From Gnetum montanum (Eukaryota; Streptophyta; Gnetopsida; Gnetales; Gnetaceae), in the NCBI GenBank assembly GCA_015680685.1, contig MNCI01025228.1, positions 455,905-519,904 of the forward strand: a stretch of DNA of 64,000 nt. The letters run 5' to 3'. Positions 12,341 to 23,468 of this stretch are shown in pieces (within the stretch, counting starts at the first letter, position 1; every line of letters starts with the position of its first letter). A program made the translations under genes and the position numbers. The notes below the pieces were generated by a model. It ran no database searches. It saw nothing but the letters and a program-made list of their open reading frames with translations, and was not told the DNA's origin.

Positions 12341-15300
12341 ATGGCTCCTAAGAGGGAACACATACATTTGGTGCTTGCAAAGGTTGAGGAGGTGAAGAAG
12401 ACCTTGGGGTGCATGACACAAGCATGCATCGTGGCACGGAAGAGCACACCATTGATCTAGTTGGTTACTATGCTTCCTATACTTTTTTGTTTTGTGTTTT
12501 CTGTTGCTCTCTACTTTCGTTTTGCATCCTATTCATTTTGCACCCATTCTTGGCTACTTGTGTTTTCTGTTGTCATGTCATTTTGGCCCTTGCATCGTTG
12601 CTGTTGCCATTTCGATCATGGCAGATGCATAAACACTACATCATAGTTGTATGCAAGGTTGCTTAAACCACCACCACCGTGGTTGTCATAACTTCAGGGG
12701 CTCGGGTAGTTTAAGTTACTTGAGCTTCAAATGGCATAACGTAGACCCCTTAGAAGGGCTAGGCCATGTGTGATGCGATAGTGTGACATGTGTTTTGCTA
12801 GGGCATGTTGTTAATTGTTCTATTACTACACTAGGCTTTCACACCCTTGCTACACAATGTGTAGGAAGAGGGTTATGCTACGTTGTATGCATGAACTACT
12901 AGGCATTGCTATGTTATGCATGTATTTCACTTAGATGTGATGCTAACATTTGCTAATTATGTTGTGAAAGGTGGGGTTGAGGCCTAGGCTAATTGTTTTG
13001 GAAGGTAGAGGGGTCTTGTTTCACGTGAGAAGACCTGTGGCTAACACTCCTCCTCCCTAGATACGTATGGGAGAGTGAGGGGTCTGGTTCGGGAAAGGGG
13101 CACAAGACTTCCTACAATTTCTCCTTGACCACTGCAGTGTGATAGTTTGGTCATCCTTAGAGGAGGAGAAGGCTACCGACATAACAAAAGCCATTTTTCT
13201 TGGGGTGAGTCGAGGTATTTTGAGGTCTTTGACTGATAGGGAAATCATGGGTAGGTAGGGAAAAGGATCTAGTCAATGCCAAATAGGATTAAGGTGTTTG
13301 GCCCAGATCTAGGAGATGACTGAGTATAGCTACTACCACCATTTCAACACATTTTTCCTTACATGTTTTATGATGACGTGCTTCTACAACCCTCAGGGAA
13401 TTGTTTACTATGCCAGCGGGTGAGTTTTGCAACCTTGTTCTACTTTGTTTGTGCAATGCTAGTCATAATGGCCTAATGCTAATAGTATGTGTTTGCTACT
13501 AGGTTCTTCATCAATGAGGATGGGGTTCATGACATACCAGATCTATTGGCCACAACAAAACTAGCCCTACAAGATTTCTCTTCTGCTGAGACCTTGCAGA
13601 TGGGCATGATCAATCAATGTACGGGTGAATACCACACCTACCCAGACGTATATTCCACCCTCTACAATTAGTGCAAGGGGTAGGGTTGGTTGGATGGGGA
13701 GTGGGAAAAACCCTTCAAACCGATCATGGTTGAACAATTTCTGGTTGAACTCCCATAGTTCCCATTTCCATACCAACCTGGTAGGTCGAGCGGTAACTAC
13801 CACATGTTTAAGTGTCTTTGCAATTTTTGAACTTTCTACATTTTTATGCTAAACATTTCGTGAACCTATTGTAGGGGTGAGAAAGCCTTAGGAGGTGATG
13901 GTGGTAACCATTGAGGCATAGGGGATTAGTGTTTACTTCAAGTATGGGGATGTAGAGATGAGCCAACGCTGGTTGAAGGGTAAGGCCTTGGACTCCCTCA
14001 TCTAGAACATCAAAAATTTGGGGCTTATGGATCTATTCCTGGCCCTAAATCCAAACATTCCAGTAGCCGATATGCTCACCTTGGTCAAATCCTTTTCCTA
14101 AAAGGTGAGTTGCTTTTACTTGCATGTGCATGGCATGTGAGTGATCACTAACATCAATGACCAACTATTCGTGGATCTGTTCAGTATCCCTGCTGAAGGC
14201 ATTCTGATAGGGTCAAAATCCAAGATGGAGTTGACCCTTCAAAAGAAGGACCTTTAGGAGTGGTTCGGGCTCACCAAGGAGCCCAAGGGGATCCCTATGA
14301 AGAAACTTAAGGAAGGACCTACCAAGGAGTTTTACCTTGTATTCCATGCTCGAGCATTCCCCCAGCTGCTTACCCAGGGAAAGGTCTTGGGGCTTGAGCA
14401 AGCCTGGGTAATGCGTGAGGTCATGGAGGAGGGGACCCATTACAACTAGGTCAAGTCTCTATGTAAAGGCTTGTGGGCTAAGATCTTGGGGCACCGTACA
14501 AACATGAAGTCTTGTTCCAACATCCGTTATGCCTTTTACATAGGCTACCTTAAGCACTTTGTGGAGTTCCTAGTAGTTTAGGAGAAAGAAGTCTGGGTCA
14601 TGTGAAATCACGACCAAATTTCCAAACCATGCATTTACTAGGTCTTCTGAATCACCTGAGCCCAAGATCCCCCAGAAATAGTTGGAGAGTCATTTTCTGT
14701 AATGACTAAGGATTGGGTGGCCTGCAACATTCGTAGCTAGGACAACATAGGAGAGATGCCCCCCACCGTGGATGGCAACATGTCATGGGATGAACGTTTC
14801 ATAGCTAAAATGATGGATAGCAAGTTGCGGTGAAAGAGACCTCCCCTAGCTAAGGAAACCCTTCATGTGGAGGAGGAGGAGGGGTGAATACTACGGCTTA
14901 AGCTGTAGAGGATGTAGGCCCCTATTGGTAAGTGTTTTTGTTTAGTGCTTACTTTGTTGTTGTATGCTATGCTAGGTGGCATAACATAGGATAGCACCTA
15001 CCTTAGGCTACTTACTTTGAGCTAATGCAAACATGTTTCTTGACTATCAGAAGAAAAAGAAGAAGAGGAAGCAGGTAGCGAAGAGGTATCAGCCCCTAAG
15101 ATGGGGGCAATGAATAAAGACACGGGGTCCCCAATCTTAGAGAGGAGGGCCCTGGTCGACAAGAAGGAAGCTGCTACGGTTAAGGTAGGGGCTCTCATTA
15201 TTAGGGAGAATCTGCCTACTGAGTTGTCTCCCTTGAATAAAAAGACATTGGTCTCCTCAAAGGAAAAGCACCAGTGCATGAAGAGGAGCTCCATAGGGAC

Positions 15301-16730
15301 TTAGTAGGAACCTCTGGTCAGGGCACCGCCATCATCTTGCATCAGCAAGAAGAAAAACCACCATCGGATGTTGGTGAGTTTGGAAATATGTCTACCTTGT
15401 CATACTCCATTTTGGTTGTTTCTAATGTATTTGGTTATGAGATAGGTGATACTGCTAATGCCAAAGGACCCTCTCTGGTTCATGCAGAATCATGGGCTGA
15501 CACCCCCGAAAAGTTAGCATATATGCAGGGGATTGTTGACGATATGATTTGCCACCTTTAGCAGGTGGACCCAGATGCGGGTAAGTAGTAGTGTTGTTTG
15601 CTCTCACATTGTCATGCTAAAATTTCTTGCATTTGCTACTTATGCTATGATAATTTAATTGGTGTGTTCTTTGTGTCATGGTAGCCTCTTGACTCAAGTG
15701 GGACCTGACACAATCTTTGAAAGTTGGTGTCGTGTCCACATTCCCACCGGAAGTGACCGAGGTATCTCATCGTGCGTACAACGAGGTTTGTAAATGCACT
15801 TTGAAATCTGCACACTCCCTATGGGAGTACAAGTGTATCGATGAGGACTTGTGGAAATGGGTCCAGAATTCTAAGTAAAGGGAGGCTGACCTAAGGGCCA
15901 AGGTGAAGGAACTCAAGTCGAGGAACGAGTTCCTCATGGCCTGGGCTACTAACAATGAGAACTGACGCATAGCTATAGTGGACCATGATAGGTTTTGGAT
16001 AGTTGCACACCAAAATGTCGAGACTACCTACAAACTGATAGAGCAACGGATGTAGATAGACCTGGTGGAACAAAAGTGTTAGGATCTAAAATATTTCAGT
16101 GCTAAGGTTTTCAAATGGGGGTAGACCTAGAGAAACCATAAACATATGTATAAATAGGAAAATGTTTCCCATCGTAAGTTTTACGAAAATGCTGGTATGA
16201 AGACATTTACGTATGAAGATTTTGTAAATGCCATCAACACTTCTGAGGCTTATGCCAATTTCAAAGAGCAAGTCAAGGTCATGAAATATCCTGACTGGAA
16301 GATGGCCCTTCCCACAGGAGAGACTGCAACCATCTCCTTTTCTCCGGGGCTACCAAGGTGGACACCTGTCGAAAGGGAGAGAGCTACTGCAGCAGATGCT
16401 ATGCCAGGAAACATACGTTGGGTAGATATCATAGTAGAGGAGGTCTAGTGTTGCCTCAAGCTTGATTTAGGCCAGATACCCTTCAAGATAGATGTGGGCC
16501 CTTCTCAGGTTAGTTTCTTTTACCATGTTAATGTTTATGCTGGGTTGTAGTTTACGTTTGTTGCCCTAACTGACCACTTCACCCCTATGATGTAGGCCCT
16601 AGGTGATGGCACAACACCCGTAGAGGGAGGGAATGAACTGCTGACAAGGGACAAAGTAGGGGAAGGTGATGCACAAGGCCATGATGCAGGAGCGAAAGGT
16701 AGAAATGATGCAAACAAAGACAACCCATGA
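12341..16730 (+). pseudogene. Intron-containing gene in antisense orientation within element B
   Basis: A multi-exon gene on the strand opposite to its host retrotransposon, between protease and RT. First candidate ATG at 12,341 (M-A-P-K-R-E). Exon 12,971-13,204 has the look of an FCP1/NLI-interacting HAD phosphatase: P-R-L-I-V-L-E-G-R-G-V-L-F (catalytic D-x-D-G degraded), then D-F-L-Q-F-L-L-D-H and V-I-V-W-S-S; a GTGAGT donor follows. Intron 13,420-13,502 joins Y-Y-A-S-G to F-F-I-N-E-D-G in frame. Further parts: an unrecognised globular region (13,880-14,580), an acidic/lysine-rich stretch (15,040-15,560), and a helical region (15,685-16,508). Introns 15,581-15,684 and 16,509-16,595 match the copy at 1-3,117. 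Stop 16,728-16,730; AATAAA at 16,829-16,834. Numerous stops show decay. Whether it is a captured host gene or a normal ORF of this element family is open; the HAD call is moderate. Confidence 0.55.
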
Positions 16731-17499
16731 CCGCATGGGATTTTCTTAAAAAAAAATTTGAAATTTAGGATTTTTTGAAATTTTGTGTAATAAATTTTGC
16801 AAACATTGTTTGAAAGAAAAAAATTTTGAATAAAGCAAGAGGATTTTATGCTAACTTGTGTATTGCATACATGCATTTTGTATAGAATGTTCATGCTTTC
16901 GTGTGCTACGTTTAGGCCATTTCGGGCCATTGCGTAACATGCCAAAGAGATGATGCATCAACAACTTGAACAATAGCTAACTGGTAACTTATGCTAGTTT
17001 TATGCCATTTTGAGCCATTACTCATTACTATTTTTACGCCATTTTGGACCATAGTGTAGCATAGTTTCAAGCCATTTGGGGCCACAATGTAGTTTTGAGC
17101 CATTTTGGGACATTGCATAAATGCACATTGCTAGTTTTAAGCCATTTCGGGTCATTGCACATTGCTAGTTTTAGGCCGTTTGGGGCTGATGTGCAGAAGC
17201 ATATGAGTTGTGTGGGGGCACGAAGCAGTGGGGTTACTACATTAGGCAAAGTTTCTTCTTGACCCGACATGGATTGAGTGAGGTGTAAGGCTAAGGCACT
17301 TTGCCAAGGCCATCGTCTACGTTGTCACCTCTTACTTGGAAGGGAAACTTAGTCCATGCATTTTCATTTTGGGGATTGGCTTGCTGAGCTGAACCCTCTA
17401 TTGGGTAGTCAATGTAAGTTGCAATAGGCACTTCGTTCTCAGAAGTTATTACCTCTGAGACTTCTTCCATGCCTATGTTGTCAATCGCTTACGTTGCTA
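16731..17499. repeat. Spacer with ~35-60-bp GCCATTTCGGGCC repeats
   Basis: Between 16,905 and 17,190 there are about seven degenerate tandem units carrying TTTTAGGCCATTTCGGGCC-like words. Open frames on the minus strand here (repeated N-G-L-K) come from the repeat and are not genes. The rest is non-coding flank between the antisense gene's end and the protease. Confidence 0.55.
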
Positions 17500-18091
17500 C
17501 TTTGTCACCATGGATCACCACTTCTCTACCTACGTAAGGTAAGTGGATCTCCTAGTGTATGGGTGAGGAAATAGCCATAAGTTGTGCTAACCATGATCTC
17601 CCCAAGATTAGGTTAAACCTGGGCATTTCCTCAACCACGATGAATGTCGCATTTGTGGGGAACTAGTCCCTAGCTATGAAGTTTATGTGAAATGTGCCCT
17701 TTACGATGACTGGCGTCCCATTGAATGACCTCAGGCATGACATCATTGTGGGCTTGATCTGGTCAACCAAGCCCAACTTGTCTACAATGGGGAAGGGGAT
17801 GAAATTCATGGAGGCCCCATCATCAACGTGTACCCTTTGGATCCAGTGTTGACCGACCTGAATTTTGATGAAAAGAGGCACCGTAGTCACTTGACCCTTT
17901 TCAGGATCTTCCCTAATAACCTCATTGCAAAAGGTTACTTGAGGCTGTTCTAACCCTGCAGGTGTAGGGGGAAGCATGACCAAGTAGATCACTTCTTCCT
18001 CTACTGGCATGTCTTCGCTAACCGAAGTTACTATCAACATGCGAATTAGAGCCTTGCGGTGTGGGATAGATGTCATGATTAGGTCGTACAA
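17500..18091 (-). pseudogene. Element B protease (retropepsin)
   Basis: Minus strand. Retropepsin that would cut the Gag-Pol polyprotein. The catalytic region reads V-H-V-D-D-G-A-S (about 17,830-17,810), the place of the usual D-T/S-G-A-S, with Asp kept and the middle residue changed. The second-domain motif N-L-I-L-G-R-S-W-L-A follows near 17,600. An acidic leader precedes it. The sister copy in C is at 3,751-4,060. One stop lies between the two motifs. Confidence 0.7.
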
Positions 18092-21074
18092 GCTCGATGT
18101 AGTGTTTTTTTGTTTTGGAACTTGTTTGACCTAAGTGAGGGTGTTCAAGAGGTCTTGGCCTCCCCCTTGTTTGACGCTTTCCTCCATTTCTATTCATCCT
18201 AGAAGATGAATTTCTTGAGGAATGGAGACTCTGGATCTGGGTTCAGATCCTTGTTGGTAGAGTAATGTATGCTACGTGGTCATGTCGACCTTCACCTTTG
18301 GTGGAGAAGGCATAGATGCAGTGGGCAAAGACATAGGCTTGGGGGTACCTTGAATGGTACTTTCCTTTGATGTCTCACCCGCGAAGTGGACTTCTTGCCT
18401 TGTGGGACGATAAGGTTGTTTAGTTGTTTTACGTGAGATAGGGATTGTCGAGGGCGTTGGCTCGCTGATGACGAATGGAGCTAGAGGTGTTAACAAATGG
18501 GGCCACATGGCTCTGCTAATAGGTGATGCAAAGATGGATGTCTGTGGAGGGACTTTCAAGATGAACAACTACTGTGAGCTTTGACTAGCTGCTGGTACAC
18601 TACACTGAGGCACATGAACCACGAATGGCTACTAGGGTGACATAGGATCACTGTCAATGCTGATGGCATTGATTACATAACCAGCATTGTTTATGTTAAG
18701 GGGATCTATGTAGACATACATAGATTGGTTTTTAGGGTGCATTGGGTTTCTTTTGTCTAGCATCAGCTTCCCCTAGTCGATTAATCTTTGTATGTCATCC
18801 TGCAATGCCAGACAGTAATCCATGTTGAAACCACACTATTGGTGGTAGTTTCAAAACCTATCCAACGTGAAACCCTTAGGAACTAGAGGTTCATTGGGCA
18901 AGGCCAAAGAGGGGTTCCTAAGGAGCTCGCAGTAGCATTGATGTTTTGCAGTTGCTTCTTCCGACATCTATTTGTGTTGGATGTATCCCGTTGCCAGCAA
19001 CTGCTTCGGAAGCTTCGAAGTCTTGAGAGGCTATGGGGTGTACTTTGAGAGGTCTTTGCACTCAAATTTAGGTTTGGGTTGTGTAGATGTCTTAGGCATA
19101 GGTATAGCAGGTTGCAGCACATTGTCCTGTTTGGGCATAAGGTTAGTTGCAGGTATGGCTGGTTTCTTGTTGTTCTTGCTACCATTGTTGCTAGGTTTGG
19201 GCTTGGCCTCGGTTTCCATAGTAGCCACTGTGGTTGTTAGGGCCTTGCCCTTTTCCTTCATTGTGAAGGTGCTTTTGTAAGTGATGTAAGCTAGGTCTTT
19301 GCTTACCTCAGCCATGCTTGTATGCTCTTAGTTTGAGCAAAAGCTTGACTAAGAGAGCAAGGAGCGAGGTAGTACAGTTTGGACTTGATGAACTTGTTCA
19401 CTACACCCTTAAAGATGGCTAGCAAGTGTGCCTCCACAATGGGCTTGTTGATCTCGTCAAGGGTTGTGCTCCAATGATGGATGAACTTTTGGATTGCTTC
19501 TAGGGGGTCTTGCTTCACACTCATCAACTAATCCAACGTGGTTTCTAGATTCAAGTTGTACTTGAAGCGCATCACAAACTAGGTCAGCAGCTCTTCCAGA
19601 GTTGAAATGGATGAGTGTGATAGTGTGTGATACCAATCCAAGGCTTTCCTAGCTAGGGAAATGGCGAAGACACAAATAATCATGTGTGGCCATTGTTGCA
19701 GTGCCAAAGAATTGAACCTAAAGGTGATAAGATGTGCATTGGAATCTCCCTTCCCATCATACTTCGTGAACTGTGGGAGTGACATCCCTGGGGGTAATGT
19801 CAAGGTGGGAATTTCAAGGCTAATAGGGTTGTCCTAGTAAAAGTCCATGACTTGTACCATGTTAGACATGGTAGCCTTGAGGCTTTCTATTTCCTCAGTG
19901 AGGGTCTGGATAAATTGGAATGCTTGGTCCAGACCCAACAACGTTGTAGGTGGTTGGGGAGTAGCGGAGGTAGCTCCCACCTATGGTATGATGGGAGTGG
20001 TGGCATGACCCATCGACAGTACCATTGGGATGACCCCCACAAGACATGCTAATTGTGTTGTCCACCACTCAGTAGGTGGCATTGTTAGGGAAACGAATAT
20101 GGGTTGGGCTGCCAGATAGACCACTTGTGTCACCGGCAACGTAGACCATAGCCCCATATTAGGTTGTACCATCTGTGAGGCTTGGTGGGTTTGAGAGTGA
20201 ATGTAGTGAGACATCTATGATGGTTGTAGGGTAGGCAAAGAAGAAAATGGGGCCCATCATGTGGATGGGCTGGGGCTTGCCACAGTGAGTAGAATAGACG
20301 TGAATATAGGGATAGAAACAGAAGTCACGTATGATTGTAAAGTAGTATGGTATGAACATGTGGCAGGGTAGCCATGATTGGCATATGATGTGCTATAGGA
20401 ATGGACTACTGAATAGTTTGTAAGGGAATATTGGCTGCAAATGAGATAGGTGAAACAGGTTAGAGTGGGCATTGAAACACCACGAAGTTGACGTGGCTAC
20501 CCATAGCAATTGTAATAGTGGGTTGCAGAAGCGTAGGCGTGATCACAAAGGGAGCGGTAATAGAAAATGGCTTGGCCCAGAAGGATTGGGTAGGAGGGAT
20601 AGGAGTGGGGTTGGTTGGACCTCCCTCATCTTATTGAGAATCTAGTTCCTCCTATCCATCTTGGAAAGTGTCATCTCGGTTGGACGCTGTGTCTTGTTGC
20701 TCCCTAAGCCTAGCCATTTAGATTAGCTGGTCTAGCAGCCATTGATACACTTGTGTTAAAGGTAAAGAAACATTGGGAGTAGGAATGAATTCCTTTCTAT
20801 TGCAGTAAGCAAACTCAAAGCTACATTTTTCCTCGAGTTTGTGTATGTCCAAGGGTAGACTGGCCTACACCTTTACATAGAGGAAACTGTAATACTCGTG
20901 TTGCTGGGCCAATCCCTCAGGTCCTTGATTTTGGATCTTGAGGGATCAACATGTTTCCAACGTTGGGTTCAGTGGTCATTCGGCACCAGTAGTGCCTTGA
21001 ACCGTGATGGGAACTTCAACATTGAAGGGAACTTCCAAGTTGAAGGCATTAGTAGGGGTGGTTGAAAAAGCCAT
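18092..21074 (-). pseudogene. Element B gag (decayed)
   Basis: Minus strand, probable ATG at 21,074-21,072 (M-A-F-S-T-T-P), which lines up with starts at 25,781 in C and 28,303 in D. The N-terminal third is low-complexity. The Retrotrans_gag core lies at 19,803-19,303: L-P-Q-F-T-K-Y-D-G-K-G-D, A-L-D-W-Y-H-T-L, and M-S-V-K-Q-D-P-L-E-A-I-Q-K-F. A proline- and lysine-rich linker follows to about 18,270. It would form the virus-like particle in the cytoplasm. In-frame stops, mostly TAG, break it. Confidence 0.8.
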
Positions 21075-21730
21075 TGCAAGCTAAGAAGTTTTGCAGAAGA
21101 GTGAAAAAAGAAGAAAGAGATTGAAAAGCAACAAAAAAAGAGCTTTACATCTTGTCGGATTCCAGAGGAACTGTCGAGGCGATCGATCTACACCACACAA
21201 AGTGTAAACAACTACAAAAGGGTGTCACGTTTACGCCAGTGCATGATAGGATATAGAGCGCATGCAAGACTATTGTAAGATAAGCAAGTTAACTAGCAAT
21301 CAAGGCTTTATGTCTCGCAGGGGTCCAGAGGAACCGTTGAAGTGACCGATCTATACCACACAATATGCTAATGTGTGATGAGGTACAGAGCGCCTGCAAG
21401 ACTACCATAGGATGGGCAACTTAACTAGCAAACAAAAAGGCTTTATGTCTCACAGGGCACAAGAGGAACTATCGAAGTGACCGATTTGTACCACATGATA
21501 TGCTAATATGCGATGATGTACAAAGCACATGCAAGACTACCATAAGATATTCTAGTTAACTAGCGATTAGAGACCTTGTATTCTGTAGGGATCCTGAGGA
21601 ACCATCGAGGTGACCGATCTGCACCACACAAAGCGTAAACAATCACAGGAGGATGTCACATTTATGCTAATGCGTATTAGGGTGTAGAAGTCTTACAGAC
21701 CTACCGTGACATGTGAAAAATGCACCAAAA
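21075..21730 (-). repeat. Leader of element B with four ~125-bp tandem repeats
   Basis: Units begin near 21,141, 21,303, 21,439 and 21,571, each with GGCTTTATGTCT-like start, GAGGAACCGTCGAAGTGACC core and a GCAAGACTACCATAAGAT end. They lie between the primer-binding site and gag, that is in the 5' untranslated leader of the element RNA. Sister C has two units and D one. Confidence 0.75.
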
Positions 21731-21749
21731 GGCCCTTCTTCAAGCACTA
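21731..21749 (-). promoter_or_regulatory. Primer-binding site of element B (degraded)
   Basis: Lies a few bases inside the 5' LTR. Sister copies are clearer: 28,774-28,790 (D) and 26,210-26,226 (C), minus strand TGGTGCTAGAAGGAGGG in D. The TGG start fits pairing with a tRNA 3' CCA; I cannot name the tRNA. Confidence 0.5.
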
Positions 21750-21755
21750 GAAAAC

Positions 21756-23463
21756 TATAGTGACCAAAAATGTCGATGGCTGAAAAACACCGAGGGGTTG
21801 GTAGGTGTGATAGTTTTGACCTGATATCCACTGAAGGGTTGTGCTGGGTGTGTGTGTATATGGGGTACCCTGAACGGTCTGGTCGATTAAATAGGGAATT
21901 ATCAGCATCTATATAGCCTTTTGCAACATGTAGTGTGAAACCATAAATGAAAGCGTGAAGCAATGCTTAAATGTAAATAATACAGAAAATAATGTAAAAC
22001 GCAATAATAAGTAGTAAACAAAGTAAAATGCGGTTGTAAGTAGGAAACAAGGTAAGAAAGACACAAAGTAAAATGAAATTAGAAAAATGCACCGCTCCAA
22101 GACTATAAGTTTACCCTGTTAGGATGGATACAATCAGTTGCAGAGCATGGTGGAGTGCAAAGATCCTGAGGGTAACCAGGACCTGTAGAGAAAAGATGGT
22201 TGTGTGTTTGAGCATGGACTTAGGAGCTGACAATGTGGGAATTCTACCAAGGTGGTAGAAGGTGGCTAGAGCAAAAATGCCAGTTGAGGATGCTAACTGT
22301 TTGTAGTGTCAAATAGAAAGCTTATAGTGCTCAACGCTCAATATTACAATGCTTATTTTTGAACATCAGAGGCCAACTACATGTAGAAGAGAGCCAGAAG
22401 TGCCAGAAGTTAGAAGGTTCCAACCAAGCCAAAAGTTCAAAAAGAGAGAGCCTTTTGGATGTTGCTTGTTGGAGTATTTATGGGACCAAGGGAATGTAAA
22501 AGGGGCAGTTTGGACGCCATGTGCCTGGGACCCACATTGACTTGCTTGTGCTGCATGTGACATCATGGCCATTGCTCATGCATGACCATTGTGACTATAA
22601 GTCTACCATGCCACAACTATGAGCCTTCCATGCCATAATTGCATTGTCAGCATTTGGGGACGTGTGCCAATGGTTCAATTAGGTGAAGTGCATTGATGTC
22701 GCACAACCACCCGCATGCTTTGTTGTGCTTCGTAGCATAGCATATTTGGCATAGTGTAGCATGTTATCTTGCATTTTGCTACATGTGTGCTACATACTTA
22801 CTACACTATGCTACGTGATGTAGCGTAGAAACTAGCCTTAGTCACAAAAAATTTTCCAATCTGCACACTTCGCTTCCTGCGTTACAAGATTTGCAAACTT
22901 GTTGATCCTGCCCTTTGAGCTACCTTCTGTCTCTTCTGCAGGATTGCTATGCCTCACTACATCATGTAGCTCAGCGTAGTATAGTAGTAGACATGGTTTG
23001 CCACTTCTTAATGGGAAGGGACATTGCTGAAGGACTTGAAGTTGGACAATGGAACTGGTTGTATAGCTATTTCCATGCTACACTACGTAGCATAGAGTAG
23101 CGTAGTGTAGCATAGCATGGCACTTCATGCTACAATTATTTTCTGAAGCTTGCTACGCTACATAGTGGGGTGTAGTGTAGCATAGCAGGCTTCATGAATT
23201 AGAAAACTTTTTGAACTATTTCACGCAGCCTGAGTGCTGTTGCCAACTCCACGCATCATTTCTGAGCAGGCTGTCGGCTGGGCAAACTACTTAGGTGGAT
23301 ACACAGGATGATCCATAAAGCTTGTTTATACCCAAATTAGAAAATTTTTTGAGTTGGCCAACCTGAATTTAGAGTGTTCCCATCCCAAAGAATTGTCGTA
23401 GTGCTGTGCGAATTGCAAGGCCTGGTGAAGCGAGAATGACTTCAATGTTTTTTGGGTGTTTCA
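21756..23463 (-). repeat. 5' LTR of element B
   Basis: Begins TGAAACACCC at 23,463 and ends at 21,756 (the terminal CA is mutated). A CATAAATA box lies at 22,482-22,475 (minus). Upstream of the box are many GCTACGTAGC-type words (22,730-22,830; 23,080-23,190). It aligns end to end with the 3' LTR at 4,949-6,617. Confidence 0.85.
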
Positions 23464-23468
23464 GTGTA

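Larger units (their letters stand above)
4949..23463 (-). mobile_element. Element B: 18.5-kb Tat/Ogre-like Ty3 retrotransposon
   Basis: Complete, decayed LTR retrotransposon on the minus strand. The LTRs are 4,949-6,617 (3') and 21,756-23,463 (5'), each starting TGAAACACC on the coding strand. Target duplications are 4,944-4,948 (ATATA) and 23,464-23,468 (GTGTA), which differ only by two G-to-A transitions. The flanking sequence is gag of sister element C and is continuous across the insertion when compared with B's own gag at about 18,700. Two RNase H domains, the second of the archaeal type, together with the YVDD reverse transcriptase place it in the Tat lineage (Tat/Retand/Ogre). It carries a spliced gene on the opposite strand between protease and RT. 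The LTRs look roughly 85-90% alike by eye, so the insertion is old. Confidence 0.85.

Noticed and set aside
12409-12666. Hydrophobic + strand frame as a membrane protein
   Set aside because: T-rich sequence between the first exon and the HAD-like exon of the antisense gene; most likely intron.
16905-17270. Minus-strand frames with repeated N-G-L-K
   Set aside because: They follow the ~35-60-bp tandem repeat and show no domain.
18883-19315. Overlapping frames on both strands
   Set aside because: They are out-of-frame readings of the gag linker of element B; the gag frame explains the region.
4949-23463. B and C as a simple tandem duplication
   Set aside because: The gag of C is continuous across B and a 5-bp duplication flanks B, which fits insertion rather than tandem duplication.
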